Assembly (NCBI GenBank): GCA_028716525.1
Contig: JAQUPQ010000022.1
Location: 1 to 64,000, forward strand
Length of the DNA stretch: 64,000 nt
Source: Terriglobia bacterium
Lineage (GTDB): Bacteria; Acidobacteriota; Terriglobia; JAIQFV01
Direction: 5' to 3'
Of the stretch, positions 63,020 through 64,000 are shown piece by piece (the first letter of the stretch is position 1; each line of letters opens with the position of its first letter). The translations under genes and the position numbers were made by a program. Below the pieces are notes generated by a model. The model saw only the letters and a program-made list of their open reading frames with translations. It was not told the DNA's origin and did no database searches.

Positions 63020-63439
63020 ATGTGGAAAGAAATGGACCGGCGCATCCGGGTCCTGCTTGTTACTCGTGACTCCAATTTCCTCGATCGTTGGATGGATCTA
63101 TGCGGCGGCTATCATTGTTCCGTGTTTCATGTCTCGCCACGACTGGATGGACTCTTTCGGAATCTCTCCGGGATTGATTTTGACATAGTCATTCTATCAT
63201 TGGCCCGTGCGAGGGATCTGCGACCGGCGTTGGAATATCTCGAGGAAATATCTCAGGATTGCGTCGTCATTCCCTGTGCTCCAGAGAGGACGGTGGGTGA
63301 AGATGTGCCGGTCGGCGATCTCAAAAGGTGCTACCTGATCACGCCCTCTGCGGGCCCATCGGGGGAAGAGGAAGCCTTGATTCTGGCGCTAAGACAGGTC
63401 TGTGGGAAGCGCGAACTCACGGACCATGCGGCCGCCTGA
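63020..63439 (+). CDS. Receiver-like protein, second, also without acceptor Asp
   Basis: This 139-residue protein looks like a receiver fold again: RIRVLLVTRDSNFLDRWMDL, FDIVILSLARARDLRPALEY and DCVVIPCAPERTV. The acceptor position (residue 60) is Ser. The similarity to standard receivers is weaker than for the neighbour, and it may be another Rossmann-like domain. ATG 63020 follows GGGAG. The two genes lie 37 bp apart and share a promoter. Confidence 0.6.
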   Translation: MWKEMDRRIRVLLVTRDSNFLDRWMDLCGGYHCSVFHVSPRLDGLFRNLSGIDFDIVILSLARARDLRPALEYLEEISQDCVVIPCAPERTVGEDVPVGDLKRCYLITPSAGPSGEEEALILALRQVCGKRELTDHAAA

Positions 63440-64000
63440 CGTTCAGTGCCGGACTCACCTCACAACGGGAGTGCCCTCGTAGGCGGAGAATGATGCGCCG
63501 GTCATGGATCCGGAGATTCCGAGTCCGAGTTGTTCCTTCAGACGAACCCTCCTCCAGAATTTTACAGTGTGTCCTCCCTCCTATTTGGCGGCACCATTAG
63601 CGGTGCGATGTATTCGGGAAAACCGAAGAATGTGCCCCGTGAGAGGCCTTGATAGACCTGCTCCCGGGATTTACGCAACATTTCTCTGGGTTTGGGTTTG
63701 AGGACCGTCTCGTCAGCAACGGTCAAGCCTGTTTTCTTGAAGTGACAGTGTGAAATTATCTTAGATGAGGCTCCAAACCCTGAGGTCCGCACGGCGAGGG
63801 AAGCGCGGGAGAGAACGGTAGGGCCAAGGACGAGATCCTTTCAGGCCGTATAAGCTCTTTGATCGGTCTCTTGATTCATTGTTACGTCCATCCCACCATG
63901 CCGGAATGAAATTCTTGTGGTCAAACGTGATTTTTAAGTTGACAAGAGTACTTGCAATGAGAAAATAAGTTTTAGTTGCAGGTTTTCCCTGGGTTTCGAT
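63440..64000. other. Terminal region without a supported gene
   Basis: A 76-residue minus-strand open frame (63562-63792) has no recognisable feature. The final 100 bp is AT-rich. I see no tRNA, terminator or repeat of note here. Confidence 0.4.

Noticed and set aside
63562-63792. Minus-strand 76-codon open frame near the end
   Set aside because: No ribosome site, family signature or conserved neighbour; likely random.

Overview
The window looks like one contig of a free-living Gram-negative bacterium, most probably an uncultured member of Acidobacteriota. That is an inference from gene content: a lipoprotein secretin with a C-terminal cohesin-like domain, several secreted amidohydrolases, a FecR-domain protein, YfhO, and the style of the dispersed repeats. 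No rRNA gene is present to fix the taxonomy. Promoters that can be recognised are sigma70-like, often TTGACR, 17 bases, TAGAAT.

Region 1 (1-7,500) is an accessory zone. It opens with the tail of an IS630-type transposase, then holds a row of small, unrelated cassette-like genes: small membrane proteins, a DUF6326-like protein, two RibD/DHFR-fold proteins (one frameshifted), a CPBP protease, a zinc-ribbon protein and a glutaredoxin. Structures resembling integron attC sites lie at 231-330, 595-686 and 4398-4554, with orphan 3' cores at 2632 and 5989. A family of ~95-bp palindromic elements sits just after gene ends. No integrase is seen, so this resembles a decayed cassette array (CALIN). The glutaredoxin (6302-6538) has an in-frame UGA where the first redox cysteine belongs, followed by a well-placed bacterial SECIS-like hairpin, so it is a strong selenoprotein candidate. 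The zone ends at an initiator tRNA-Met gene flanked by decayed copies of itself.

Region 2 (7,500-16,000) carries a leftward secretin and two pseudopilins, then rightward genes for a nucleotidyltransferase, a polyprenyl-phosphate sugar transferase, an STN-domain protein, smpB and a broken Fic-fold gene. Region 3 (15,850-19,980) is a potassium-type operon: a promoter, a c-di-AMP (ydaO/yuaA) riboswitch with a terminator, an APC permease, a small membrane protein, a UspA-like protein and a two-domain TrkA.

Region 4 (19,983-43,561) is a large surface-polysaccharide locus. It has sugar-nucleotide enzymes (RfbB, Gmd-like, UDP-xylose synthase-like, GalE-like, another SDR), about nine glycosyltransferases, two methyltransferases, a Wzt-type ATPase without a visible Wzm permease, a YfhO-like membrane protein, and an O-antigen ligase/polymerase with TPR-like repeats. 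The methyltransferase beside Wzt ends in a coiled coil, which recalls chain-capping enzymes.

Region 5 (43,600-64,000) is mostly housekeeping or secreted-enzyme genes: three amidohydrolases, Bcp, AsmA, MutM, a TlpA-type thioredoxin, a FecR protein, CysS, an aminotransferase, a YraN-like protein, GalT, tRNA-Gly, a secreted protein of unknown function, tRNA-Cys, an SDR without the YxxxK motif, and two receiver-like proteins without a phospho-acceptor aspartate. Dispersed palindromic repeats fill the gaps.
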